Of a DNA stretch of 64,000 nucleotides, positions 22,826 to 33,974 are shown in pieces. Numbering within the stretch: the stretch's first letter is position 1; each line of letters opens with the position of its first letter. Source of the DNA: Arion vulgaris (Eukaryota > Mollusca > Gastropoda > Stylommatophora > Arionidae); NCBI GenBank assembly GCA_020796225.1, contig CM036761.1, forward strand, positions 37,082,928 through 37,146,927, given 5' to 3'. The notes beneath the pieces are model-generated. The model saw nothing but the letters and a program-made list of their open reading frames with translations, made no database searches and was not told the origin of the DNA. A program made the translations under genes and the position numbers.

Positions 22826-22882
22826 GGTCTCTGTGGGGGTCTCTGTGTGGGTCTCTGTTGGGGTCTCTGTGGGTCTGTGAGG
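22826..22882. repeat. (gggtctctgtgg)n-like microsatellite
   Basis: Five variants of gggtctctgt directly before the SINE-F head. Confidence 0.85.
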
Positions 22883-22883
22883 G

Positions 22884-23330
22884 TCACTGTGGCGTAGAGG
22901 TTAGTTACTCGTCTTTCATGTCAAATGTACCAGGTTCACTTCCTCTTGGAGCAATCTGGATATTTTTCCAGAGATCCCTGATCTCGGTGTAGGTGAGATC
23001 GAGTTCCTAGTTCTATCGGAGACGAACGATAAAACGTAGCTCCGTGTTCATCTTGAGCACGGTAAAAAATCATTGGCAGTTCAAAATCGAGAAGAGCAGG
23101 TGGAAAGCTGCTTCCCGAGGAAAATTCATTAGAAATGATTAAAAATTAAATTCCTACAAAAATATCTTCATCATCTTCAAGATTACATCTGGGACCCTCG
23201 CTGGTGTTACGGAATTTGTGCACTGGAGCTGAGATCTTCCTCTGTAAGAAAGAAGATCGGAGCACACATGGTTTAATCACCGAAGTGCAATGATGATGTT
23301 CCTATCAATCAAATCAATTCAATTTATAAA
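22884..23330 (+). mobile_element. SINE-F (long, tRNA-like head)
   Basis: The head ctgtggcgtagaggttag is A-box-like, with caggttcacttcctc in the B-box place. The long body ends gaccctcgctggtgttacgg ... atgatgatgttcctatcaat. A second copy is at 43.77 kb and a degraded one at 45.06 kb. Confidence 0.75.
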
Positions 23331-23529
23331 TTGTATCTTCTCATCTAAGTAGAGTCGACTTTCTTGCGTCCAGGATTCTCACAGCAAGTTCTCAGTTCTT
23401 TTCAGTTACCTGATAGTGTCAGCGTTAGAGTACTGATACAATATCTCCCACGACTATCTCTTAGATGCAGATTGTGCCAGAAAGCGAACACCATACAGGT
23501 GTATGTGATTCCGGTTCATTATCGTTACG

Positions 23530-23910
23530 CTGCACCAACTACCTCATTTCGACTGACTGTCATTTATCTACACCGACTATCTGAACCCGGCACATTGTCA
23601 TTGAACTTCACCAATTCCCTCAATCCGGCACACATGTCACTGATTTACACCGACTTTATCAATTCGGAACGCTCTCATTGATCTGCACCTACACCCTAAA
23701 TCCGGCTCACTGTCATTGAACTTCACCTACTCCCTCAATCCGGCTCACTGTCATAAAACTTCACCGACACTCTTAATCCGGCACACTGTCATTGAACTTC
23801 ACCTACTCCCTCAATCCGGCTCACTGTCATAAAACTTCACTGACTCCCTCAATCCGGCTCACTGTTACTGAACTACACCTACTCCCTCAACCCGGCACTG
23901 TTATTAAGCT
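23530..23910. repeat. About 38-bp minisatellite, roughly ten copies
   Basis: Repeated ccctcaatccggctcactgt followed by cattgaacttcacctact, with substitutions and length changes. Confidence 0.9.
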
Positions 23911-24899
23911 TCGTTGGCTCTCAAACTTTAGACTGGTCATATTAAAAACTATCCATTTCTTCACAGCTCAAAATATTATTGTGATAACGTTTCTCTAGTA
24001 ATTACATTTTCACTACACTAACGAACGTTTCTTCCTCGTCTTTCTAAAGAAATCCCACAAATACCAACATAAAGAACAGCCGAGACTGAGGGAACAAGTA
24101 CTGTCGAACTCGTGTCGAACCAAAAGCCACAAGGATCAGAGATAACAATATATTTAATATTCTTCTATAGATTTGTACTCCAGTAATTTACCGACCGACA
24201 TGGCTTGTTCTGTTCTCTCGACTTCCAGATACCAAACACCCTACCCAAATTTATTCCATTGACTGGAATATAATTATTCCCTTGTAATTTACTATCCGAC
24301 TTTTAATTAGATTCCTTGTCGCGGTTCTGAAGCTTCGAAATCAAAGAAGTTTGGAGAACACGATTTCGGAGTAGGCAAGAGCTTTATTGGTTTTGCGGTC
24401 ACGTTATTTGGACACAAAATAATGAATGCGTAGGCCAGTTTGATTTCTGGACGGTAATATTAAAAATATTCTTCGTTTTTAAGCTGGCACGAAATATGGA
24501 AATAGAGCAGGAGAATGAATGGAGATACAATATGTGGAGATGTAGATGTACAGTAAAGTGTGTGGCCGAAATTCTTGGCAAGCACGACCAGTCAATAGAT
24601 TAGATGAGTTCCTTTCTTTCGATATCATTTCTGTTCGTTCCAATACTAGCGGTATATGCAGCAGCTACTCTGAGATTTGTCGTATAATTCGAAGTATCTT
24701 GATACTCACTCACAAAAGTTGCATATAATTTTGAGCAAAAATTAGCATAAATGTAAATGTTCTGTATAGTGAACTATGTGTTTTCATTATATCAAAACTG
24801 GACGTTCTGGATCTAAAAGTAATGACAAAACACGTTAGGTCGGTTAGGAATTTGTTGTTTGACTCTACATGTTGTATGTTGTATGTTGTGTGAGAGGTA
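23911..24899. other. Spacer, nothing recognised
   Basis: About 1 kb without a supported feature. Confidence 0.5.
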
Positions 24900-25085
24900 A
24901 AATTCTTCACTTCTCTTGTATCCTTTGTTTGATAAAGACCTTTTGGTCGAAACGTTGCTGTGCATTGTTATTATTTTTGTATTTTGTAAAACAGTACTTT
25001 TTTTTTTACATGTTTCACCACTGCTACATAATTTTACTGCAATATTTCCCTATATCGCTGATCTAAAAGTACAAAAACTTGCTGC
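24900..25085 (+). mobile_element. Possible Penelope-like or similar element fragment
   Basis: Shares ttgataaagaccttttggtc, gaaacgttgctgt and gtattttgtaaaac with the - strand segments at 42.6-42.8 and 63.3-63.5 kb. The gataaa-stem-gaaac arrangement resembles a degenerate hammerhead core, which some Penelope-like elements carry. The class is an inference; no coding part is seen. Confidence 0.4.
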
Positions 25086-26090
25086 AAATCTAACGTTTGG
25101 TTTTATACTTTTAGCAAGAGTATTACTCAAAACTCAAACTCCTCAGCCCCAGCAACAATAATATGGGTATCATGGTGCAATGAAACTAATAAGTCACCTT
25201 CAGAGCTCTCTTCATACGTGTACATTCTTTGAACAAACTTAATTTGACTGTCGAAAGTGCATGACCAGGAAGATTACTCCCACTTGTCTTTAATGTGCGT
25301 TGCATAACATCATGTGATCTTATCGCTATCTTGAACTAAAAGACCTTAACGACAGTGCACGAACTATATAGCACTGTAGATTAACTCAGTGTTCATTTTG
25401 AGGATGGTAAAATTTGTAATTTTTATAATCCTTATAATTTTTTTTAATTAACAACGCTTATCCGGGCTGTGGTATTCCAGCCTACTTCTATCGACTTTCT
25501 ACTGTCAAGTTTTCTTTTACATTCTCAATTTGAACACATGACCTACGTTGTATTGCTCGTATTGACATGACTAGGCACTCAATTTTGCTTTACCTGAGAT
25601 CAGAGAATACTTAAAAAATTGTCCGATCATTCAACACGGAACACGAACCAAGTACTTTTATAACTTAAAGCTATCATTGTTCCACCACAAGACCACAGAA
25701 AACCCCCTTCTGAGAAAACAGTAACGAAAGATCAGTAAAATGTGTTTCAAAACTATGCATAATATGAGTTATAATACAAAACTTTGATCATCGTATAGAA
25801 GAAAGATAACATTTCAGAAAGTGAAAAGTAAACAAGAAATATTTGATCAAATAATCCCTACAGCGCTATGATATATTCAATAAGATCGTGTTTCTTCAAA
25901 TTATTTAGTTGAAGAAGCGAAAGTGTCAAATCTATATTTCTAGTCTACTTTGAAGTGTAATCAAGTTTCACTTCTTCGCCAGTAATCGAAGCACTTTAAT
26001 TTAGATTTCTGTAACCGACAATCTAAAGAAATAATTATGTAATTTTGTTGTGATAAAGAAAACTGGGATGTTTGGTAGGAGACCACACGT
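25086..26090. other. Spacer, nothing recognised
   Basis: AT-rich, with no ORF or repeat that I can support. Confidence 0.5.
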
Positions 26091-26094
26091 ATAG

Positions 26095-26620
26095 CTTGGA
26101 GAATATAACTGCTGTTTGTTTGGTCGGTGACCACTGGTAGCTGGAGAATATAACTGCTGTTTGTTTGGTCGGTGACCACTGGTAGCTGGAGAATATAACT
26201 GCTGTTTGTTTGGTCGGTGAACACTGGTAGCTGGAGAGCATAAGTGTACTGTTTGGTCGGCGACCACTGGCAGCTGGAGAGCATAAGTTTACTGTTTGGT
26301 CGGCGACCACTGGAAGCTGGGAGCATAAGTGTACTGTTTGGTCGAGGACACTGTAGCTGGAGAATAAGCTGTTGTTTGGTCAGGACACTGGTAGCTGGAG
26401 AATGTACTGTTTGGTCGGCGACCACTGGAAGCTGGAGAGCATAAGTGTACTGTTTGGTCGGCGACCACTGGAAGCTGGAGAGCATAAGTGTACTGTTTGG
26501 TCGGCGAACACTGGCAGCTGGAGAGCATAAGTGTACTGTTTGGTCGGCGAACACTGGTAGCTGGAGAGCATAAGTGTACTGTTTGGTCGGTGACCACTGG
26601 CAGCTGGAGAATATAATTGT
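26095..26620. repeat. 43-45 bp minisatellite, about 12 copies
   Basis: Unit gtactgtttggtcggcgacc then actggnagctggagagcataa. The left three units are a 45-bp variant with ctgctgtttgtttggtcggt. Overlapping ORFs on both strands come from the repeat. Confidence 0.93.
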
Positions 26621-26914
26621 ACTGCGTGATCAGCTTTTCTTCAAGAACCTTTTATTAAGTTATCACTGCTGATGACTGTACTGTGTTTTTTTTTAAATCA
26701 ATTCCTTCACCAGAACCGTGCTTAAGGTAGCCACTTCTGGTTGGGCAACATAATTATGTACCATGAGTTTGAGAATATTGGTATTACGAATAAAAAATGG
26801 TCTTCTGTTTTTGCTATTTATGGATTACCGGTATTAATTATGAGGAGAACTAATGAAAAAACACGATAACGCCAGTATCCAAAACAAACTACATACTATG
26901 ACTGAAGCGATTCA

Positions 26915-27145
26915 GCCAATTAATAAGAATGTCACCAAACTTCACTATATACAGTCTCCTACAACAGAACATCAGGAGAAAATGTGAGAGGAAGACCACG
27001 AAAAAGATGGGAATATGGCAAAGTAGAATCCTGTCAAAAAGCAAAAATAACTATCAACCATGCTACTAGAACAGTGCAAGATGAAAAGAGAAAACCACTG
27101 GGCAAAGATTCGGTAACCTTGTGACGACAAAAGAAGAAGAATGGA
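26915..27145 (+). mobile_element. LINE-k 3' ORF stub
   Basis: Frames read LIRMSPN, ENVRGRPRKRWEYGKVESCQ, KAKITINHATRTVQDEKRK and LGKDSVTL stop, followed by an aagaagaagaa tail. The RGRPRKRW block is the usual LINE ORF2 tail signature. Confidence 0.78.
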
Positions 27146-27831
27146 TTAATGGTAAAACTATATAGTGACGATATATTTGTACAGAGTTGTTGAAATTATT
27201 CTTTAATTCGTTCCTGGTTACAATGTTATAAATGAAATGTCCAAGCTTTTAAATTGTCGGCTAGAAGCTGAGTTGTGTATATTGCTAGCAAGTCACCATT
27301 ATGTGTTTCAAGCTGGCTATACCTTGTCCATCAAACACAAACGTCATATAACAAAACCATCTGATCCGGTCGGTCGATTTGAACTCTGAGATGAGTACCG
27401 GTCACTTTCAATCGGCAGGCCACTGATTGCTCGAGGCGGACGCGAGAAATCTAAGCAAACAAACTGAACGTGGGACAGAATTAACAGCTCATAAATTTAA
27501 CTCGGACGACGTCGAAGTACTAGAGAAGAAGTGTTTAAGCTCTACTTCAGCTTGGCATCTTACACACTTCTAGCTTGTAAATCAAGTAGAAAGAATGAGA
27601 ATTCATGTCGAACACTGCAACGGTTTGGGACGGAGAAAGAATATTCTCTCTAGTTGTTGCTGGGTATCTGATTAACAGTGCATGTTATCGAAGAATATTT
27701 AAAATTATTGATACAAAATAGCAACTAGGATGAGCTACTAGCAATCTCTGATTGTATCATCATCTGCGTATACTTTTATAAATAAATAGAATTATCGTTG
27801 ACGACATGACATAAGAATATATCTGTATGTT
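27146..27831. other. Spacer, nothing recognised
   Basis: No supported feature. Confidence 0.5.
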
Positions 27832-27845
27832 ATTCCAATAGACTT

Positions 27846-28052
27846 GCCCACCTGCCCAGCGCGCTCGTAGCGAGTTGGACGACGGGTGACAAGCTCCCTG
27901 TGAGTGCGGTTACAATTCCGCGGGCTGGCAGAAAAGTCACAGGTTCTCCAGATTTACGGTGTTCGTTCGTGGCACCGAACCGAAGGGTTACGATGTCCAT
28001 CGCTCCGAACCGAAGAGCTTTCAGCTCAAGTGCTTCTGGATCAGAAAAAAAA
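27846..28052 (+). mobile_element. SINE-H, full length, perfect 14-bp TSD
   Basis: tRNA-like head with tagcgagttggacgacgg (A box) and gcggttacaattccgcg (B-box region), a unique part with cgttcgtggcaccgaaccga, and an A-rich end. The direct repeat attccaatagactt flanks it exactly at 27832-27845 and 28053-28066, so the insertion is recent enough to keep an intact TSD. Confidence 0.95.
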
Positions 28053-28066
28053 ATTCCAATAGACTT

Positions 28067-28422
28067 AACAAATTGTCGAATTTGGGGTAAGATAGAAGAC
28101 AAGGATACATAGAAATCATTGGGACACCTGGCATAATCACAGTAAAGTGAGACAGACGGAGTACGTCATAGAGATTCAATTTTAGAAAAATTAACTTCAT
28201 TGAGAGGACAAATTCCAGATTTGGTTATGATAGTTAGTAGTCAGTTTTCGAAGATCCCTGATCCCCGGCGTCATGATGATGATATGTTCTAAACAATTAT
28301 GTTACTTTGAGATGCCGTTAATGTTGTCCTATTGTTATGTTTTTTTTCTCTTGTTCTTCCTTTATTTGTCAGTCATCAAATCACAATAATACCAATAGAT
28401 TTAATAAACTAGGATTTACTTA
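28067..28422. other. Spacer between two inverted SINE-H copies
   Basis: About 350 bp with no feature recognised. Confidence 0.5.
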
Positions 28423-28433
28423 AGGTCATCCAT

Positions 28434-28637
28434 TTTTTTTCCGATCCAGAAGCACTTAAGCTTTTCAGCTCTTCGACTCGGGGCCATGAACATCGTAACC
28501 CTTCGGTTCGGTGCCACGAACACCGTAAATCTGGGGAATCTGTGGCTTTTTCTGCCATCCCGCGGAATTGAACCCGCACACACAGAGGGATAGTCACCGT
28601 AGTCCAACGCGCTACGAATACGCTGGGCAGACGGGCT
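28434..28637 (-). mobile_element. SINE-H, full length, perfect 11-bp TSD
   Basis: The - strand has tagcgcgttggactacgg (A box), gggttcaattccgcg (B box), cgttcgtggcaccgaaccga and an A8 tail. The direct repeat aggtcatccat lies at 28423-28433 and 28638-28648. It is inverted relative to the copy 380 bp upstream. Confidence 0.95.
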
Positions 28638-28648
28638 AGGTCATCCAT

Positions 28649-30129
28649 AAAATACATCGGGTTAACTTGCGTCTTATCGATAGACAATACTTTCATCTTA
28701 TTTCATCATGTCGAGAACCGAGCACTTTATATACACGCTACAGTATTGAGTACATTAGTGGAACCTGTTTTCATCCTGCTGAAAATTAATCGCCGTTTGA
28801 GCCGCTACTGCTAATTCCACCAGTATTAAATTAGTTTAAATCGCTGCTAACACTCCGTGTCTTAATATCGAGTCACTAACTATCCATCATCTCTGGATGC
28901 GCCTGGTGCACATCTAGCTGAGGTTGTTTTTTTTTTTTTAAATTTCGTAGCTGGCTGTTAGTTTTTCTAGCTGATTTTTCGATGTGTTTTTGAAAAATCT
29001 CATTTAAATTTTAGAATATTTGATATTTGTAATAGATATTCAACAGCAACATATTTCTTCAACAAGATACCAGGAGAGCAGGCGAGAAATGTTTGATCGC
29101 GAACAATACCTACAAGGAAGCACAGTCTCTGACACGATCCTTGGTAGTCCCCAAAACACTTTTAAAGATAAGGAATCCGGGAGGAAAGAGGACTTATGGA
29201 AGATATAGAAATACACTGAGACTAGCTGTAAACAGAGAAGAAGAATAAACGAGAACGACCTGGAATTAACTATTCTGGCTTGCTCAAAACAGACCTGGTT
29301 GGAGGAAATATGTTGACGACTCCAAAGCAAGTTAAGAGAAGAAGAAGAAGAATATATATTGAATAACCTGCTGCCTTGCAGGTCGGCTGGGGACAGTCAA
29401 AGACTGGCGCAGAGCGAACCCAGTAAACGCTGACTAAAACCGAACACATCGCCGAAGGATAAGTTCCAGAGCTCCAAATATCGCTGAAGATGTGACGAAA
29501 CCCACCTATTCTAAGGCTGCATGAATCAGATTTCCATACGAATGAGATTTATAGGGAAATCTGGTACATCAGTCTAAGGGTGATCGCGAGATATATATAT
29601 ATATATTGAGCATATATAATTTAACTGCAACTATTCATTTATATCTAATCTGTAAGAACACAATATACATTGTCACAGCTAATGTTTCAATTTCACACCC
29701 ATTGATCTTCACGTTCCTTTTCTGTGAATATTTTTTATCATTTCAATCTTTGTAAAAAAATTCAGAATCATTTGCGGTTTCTCGTCTCGTTTTCTTTACA
29801 TTTCGCGTGTCTTCGGTGAAAAAAAAATGTGTCTCCTATTATAAAAAATATAATGTAATCATCCCAATTTTTCTTTCTAAATTGAACCATTTCCCTGCTG
29901 AGATATCCGTTTTCTTGTCAAAGATAGATCAAGTTTCCAATACACGATCTCAGAGCAAAATTAACTTTTTTTTGTTGTGACAGGGAATTAAATACATGTT
30001 CTTTCCTTTTATTATCTAGCCCTTGTTAAAATTAAACTGGAACCAGATTTATTATTTAGTTAGCCCTGTTATTTATTTCGGGAAAACTGACAATTCAGTT
30101 GCAATTTTTTAAATTTTTTAGGCTTTTCA
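28649..30129. other. Spacer, possible decayed LINE tail
   Basis: At 29180-29345 a weak pattern (RNTLRLAV; LELTILACSKQTWLEE) before a gaagaagaag tail may be a LINE end. A (ta)n run lies at about 29591-29606. Nothing else is supported. Confidence 0.35.
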
Positions 30130-30410
30130 CCCGATAATGTGTATGTTCATTTTATGAGAATGGAGTACAACCAACCTGCAATAACAGTCTGCAATAAAAA
30201 GAGATTAGGTACAACCAAAGGAAGATCAAGAAAAAGATGGATAGACAATATGAAGACTACACTAAATAAACATGGCTATAACACAACAAGGGCGACTCAT
30301 CTGGCCCTGGAACGCAAATTAAGGCTCCCACCCCTACGCTTAAGGCAAGAGAGGAAAAACAATTCCATCATTCACATGGGAAGGACAATAGACAATAGTG
30401 TGTATATTGA
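30130..30410 (+). mobile_element. LINE-b 3' ORF stub
   Basis: An open frame reads HFMRMEYNQPAITVCNKKR, KGRSRKRWIDNMKTTLNKHG, YNTTRATHLALERKLRLPPL and LRQERKNNSIIHMG. It is the best-preserved form of the LINE-b tail in the window, without frameshift over about 90 codons, but lacks all upstream domains. Confidence 0.85.
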
Positions 30411-30960
30411 GATGTTAAATAGATTATATCATTTATCGACACGGCTCTCGGTTATGACAAATATCACTACTTTCAATACAGCAGATTTATGCATGGCGGA
30501 TACAGTACTACATGCAAGAAACTTGACACTATTAATCATGCATATAGCCAGCACCAACCAATCTGAAATAAAACTGTACTCAGATTTTTAACACGTTAGT
30601 TACAAAGTACCACAGCCTGCGCCATTTTATCTGCCCTGTTTGGCCATGTGCCATAGATTGTGCTAGGATTTATTTAATTTTCAAATGAGCTCAAAATTTA
30701 CTACGCATTCTAATCGTTACCTACTTATAACTAAATTCTTTCCCAAGATGTTAGCTTGTGGTAAATGTACTTTCATTTATCTACTAAATTACTAATCATT
30801 CTTCAAATTATTTTTTATTTACAGATCTGTTTATAATTCGCAAACATTTATGCTGAATGAAATGGTGGGGGAAATATAATTTGACCACAATATATTTTTC
30901 AATGTGGTAATAAACATATAAATCATAGTGCAAAATAAAACAATCTCAAGAGATGGATCA
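30411..30960. other. Spacer, nothing recognised
   Basis: The ORF from 30139 continues here only by chance. The sequence is AT-rich with no feature. Confidence 0.5.
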
Positions 30961-30962
30961 CA

Positions 30963-31028
30963 CTACACACACACACATACACACACACACACCTACACGC
31001 ACACACACACATGCACGCACGCACGCAC
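30963..31028. repeat. (CA)n microsatellite
   Basis: Imperfect cacaca/cgca run. Confidence 0.95.
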
Positions 31029-31124
31029 AAAGAGTCTAACAGATTCAGATCTGATCAGGTAACATATCAACAATGAGGATTGACGGAAAGTTATCACCAA
31101 CATGTTTTCTGTCTCTGATCATTT

Positions 31125-31440
31125 TTGTGCAATCTTCTTCTTTGTGTTCGGTTTCGTATGCTCGTCTAAACCATGAGATGGGTTGCCTCTATGAAGCTGC
31201 ATGTCAGTTGGAGTTCTTCGAGAGTTCCCATAGCTTGGTCTGTAAACTGTGTTCATGAGGCCATGTTTCATTTCGTTGGTGTGTGTATGATGGACATGAC
31301 TGCAGGATGTGCTCTGGAGTCTGTGCTTCTGTCTGGCACGTACACTGTGCAGTCTGAGCAGGCTTTATTCTGTGCATGTGGTGGTTGAGCCTGCAGTGAG
31401 CTGTTATTAGGCGAAAGATTGGTGTGTGCTGTTTTCTGTT
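31125..31440 (-). mobile_element. LINE-n 3' stub (C-terminal zinc motif)
   Basis: The - strand reads ITAHCRLNHHMHRIKPAQTA, QCTCQTEAQTPEHILQSCPS, ETWPHEHSLQTKLWEL, then a stop and PISWFRRAYETEHKEED. The C-x-C ... H-x4-C spacing is the terminal Cys/His motif of RNase H-bearing LINEs. Homologous to 3.19-3.50 kb. Confidence 0.82.
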
Positions 31441-31799
31441 TAGGTGGCGGTTATTTTTTCATCTCTTAATGTTTCTATCGCACACACAGCGTTGTCTTTC
31501 TATTGTTGAAACCTTACCTTATGGTTTTCCGCTGTGTCATTTTTAATTTTTTTTTTGGTGAGACCAAAATTTTTTTTTCTCCTTTGACCTTTTCTATTAT
31601 AATTATTATTGTTAATGTGATATTTCTGTGTCTATAGATTTGCACGTTGCATTTAGCAAGAGTAGTTGCTTCCAGTAGAGTTCCTTGACAACCAATTGCT
31701 CAAGATGGGTCGATAAATCTGCACGGAAAAACATGTGCGTTAATGTTCTTCAATTGTTATTATTACTTATCATTATGAATGCGTCGGGGGAACTCTGCA

Positions 31800-32015
31800 G
31801 CAAAGCGATCAAGTCGTGTACATTGCGTTCTGAAGGTAGGCTTGATGCGCACCGCGTTGTTCGGTTCATGCGTGCATTTTTTTCGCAGATTTCTGAAATT
31901 GTTACTGGAGTTATGAAGATAGTGCTTCGTACAATACTCTCATGAGGTAGCATGCCATTACTTCCGAGAGAAACTGAGCCATATAGCAAACCGGTTGCAA
32001 CCTCGCCTTTAACCG
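31800..32015 (+). mobile_element. SINE-T, decayed
   Basis: gttcggttcatgcgtgcatt is a B-box remnant. gcttcgtacaatactctcat, gtagcatgccatt and gagccatat follow the SINE-T body order. Confidence 0.7.
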
Positions 32016-32085
32016 CTTTTCTTAAATATGTGGTTATATCTGGGGTTTTTTTATGTATTGCCGCATTATTTCTAAGGCAACACAC

Positions 32086-32342
32086 TTCTTCTTCTTTGAA
32101 CCCTCTATATCGACCACTTGTCAATCACTCTGTGTGATTTCTATGTGATCTGAGCCTAAGAGCGATTGTACGTTGTGACAGTTATGTACTTACAAGTATG
32201 CCAGCTCATCCGATTTCTGCGCTGCTTTTTATTTACTAGGGTAGCATCTCTAGGGCCTACATCAGTCGCCTCTTACGACATGCATTGTAGGTTGCAGTGA
32301 TACTATTCTGTGCTTCCCTTGCGGGCTCCGGCACAACACGGG
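32086..32342 (-). mobile_element. SINE-A, near full length
   Basis: - strand head tgccggagcccgcaagggaa, core gcatgtcgtaagaggcgact, middle gtaaataaaaagcagcgcag, end ttcaaagaagaagaag. Confidence 0.9.
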
Positions 32343-32887
32343 CGTAAAGCAACACACAACCACAAATGGTTGAGAACCGCAGGGAACCGTTGGGTGTTTA
32401 CAGTACATTAATTTATTATGATTTTAAACATAAACATGGCAAAGATACAAAATAGCTTATTATTCCTTCTGAATGTTCAGTGTTCGAAGCAACCTGCATG
32501 GCGTGAGAAGATGAGGTCGCCTGTTAACTTCCTCTCTAGTTTTTACCTTCTTTAACTCTGCGAGTTAGGAATTAATTTACAGCTGTGTAGATTGAGCGTA
32601 CCTGTTGGAACAAATGTTGGACTTCTACGAAGTATCTGTTTTAACAACTTGACGACATCAGTGCTTTGAACCAATTAGAGAATGAATCTATCAGGTGTGA
32701 GTGTTTCTCGCACATCACCTGGCAGCATTAGGGTCAAATATTTCTAGGAAAATAGTGAAAAACGAACGTTGCTAGCCTGCTGACCTTTCACAATCACAGA
32801 CGTCAACCCAACCCCCACTAATTCAAATGAGTAATTCTGGAAAAAGTCCTTCAAGAATTCAAGACATGTGATAATGTGTCTCAAATC
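32343..32887. other. Spacer, nothing recognised
   Basis: No supported feature. Confidence 0.5.
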
Positions 32888-32895
32888 GCCTAGAG

Positions 32896-33201
32896 TAGTT
32901 GTTCTTAAATTGTGGGTCGCGACCCCTTTGGGTCGAAAAACACATATTTATCATAATTAGAAATAAATATTTCACAATATATAATTACATATTATTTTGT
33001 GACTAATCACTATGCTTTAATTATGTTAAATTTATAACAATGAAAATACATCCTGCATATCAGATATTTACATTACGACTTATAACAGTAGCAAAATTAC
33101 AGTTATGAAGTAGCAACGAAAATAATTTTATAGTTGGGGGTCACCACACCATGAGGAACTGTATTAAAGGGTCGTGTCATTATGAAGTTTGAGAGCCACT
33201 G
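32896..33201 (+). mobile_element. SPIN-like non-autonomous hAT element
   Basis: A 306-bp element with terminal gtgggtcgcgacccctttgg near the left end, an internal stretch cataacagtagcaaaattac...agttatgaagtagcaacg, a right part gttgggggtcacca / catgaggaactgtattaaag and an end gagagccactg. From memory these blocks match the short non-autonomous SPIN elements, a hAT family reported as repeatedly moved between distant animals. The 8-bp TSDs gcctagag (32888-32895) and gcctagcg (33202-33209) agree at 7 of 8 bases, as expected for hAT. No transposase is encoded. Confidence 0.9.
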
Positions 33202-33249
33202 GCCTAGCGAGTCTTAAAGAACGTCAAAGACACACTATAGTAAAAAGTA

Positions 33250-33438
33250 AATAACCCGTTTTCATACAATGTGGTTTATTGGAGTATATTGTTTCTTTGA
33301 CCAACAGCACACGATGGGTTATGTGGGCATCTTCACATAGGTAGTCTTTATTTCTCAGTTTTTCTCTAGTAACTTATTCGGGCTTGGTCGATCTGGGAGT
33401 AGTGTGAGGTTGAATTATTCCCATTTCAGCTGAGGGTA
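33250..33438 (-). mobile_element. SINE-C 3' part, split by SINE-B
   Basis: The - strand tail of SINE-C (gtggtttattggagta, accaacagcacacgatgg) runs up to a SINE-B insertion and resumes at about 33699. Confidence 0.75.
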
Positions 33439-33687
33439 GCGCCGAGTGGTTACCGGGGCCCAAATTTGGAGTGTAAAGAATAGAGCCACTGTTACCTGTC
33501 ACGCATGTCGTAAGAGGCGACTAAGGAGATTTGGCTGAAATCGAATGCATGTGTCCTAAACATGTAGAAGTCTATGTGTTTAGGGGTCTAAAACCAATGT
33601 GCAACGTATACACGTTCTTGGCAAAGATCAAACATATCACAAAGAGTGATTATAATTGGTCGTAAACAACGAACGCAAAGAAGAAGA
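33439..33687 (+). mobile_element. SINE-B inserted inside SINE-C
   Basis: Head gccgagtggttaccggggcc, core gcatgtcgtaagaggcgact, end gaacgcaaagaagaagaag. Flanks agctgagggta (33428-33438) and agctgaggata (33688-33698) form an 11-bp TSD with one mismatch within the SINE-C sequence. Confidence 0.92.
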
Positions 33688-33698
33688 AGCTGAGGATA

Positions 33699-33755
33699 GA
33701 ACTGAGAGTACTCGTCTAGGAGATAGGTGCACTAACTACTGCGCTACAGCGTCCC
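33699..33755 (-). mobile_element. SINE-C head, continuation
   Basis: The - strand ctgtagcgcagtagttagtg is the A-box region of SINE-C, separated from its tail by the SINE-B insertion. Confidence 0.75.
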
Positions 33756-33770
33756 TCACACACTATACTG

Positions 33771-33974
33771 GTGATAAAAACTTTTGAACTATGCCAGAAA
33801 GGAATGTCCCCAATTAAACGGAATAAAATTTGGTGTTATGGACATGTGACCAAATATTTAGACCATGCTAAAACTGTAGTGAAATACGCATATAAGAGAT
33901 GTGAGCAGGAGATGGATGTCATAAGTTTGACATGCACGGACACCATTAGAGCAGTCCTAAGACAGGGGTCATAA
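33771..33974 (+). mobile_element. Possible LINE ORF tail
   Basis: 67 codons containing IKRNKIWCYGHVTKYLDHAK, reminiscent of the W(F/Y)GHV block of LINE tails. Weak; it could be chance. Confidence 0.3.

Noticed and set aside
26095..26620. ORF of 197 codons and several overlapping ORFs
   Set aside because: Produced by a 43-45 bp minisatellite; the frame shifts between unit types and no real protein motif appears.
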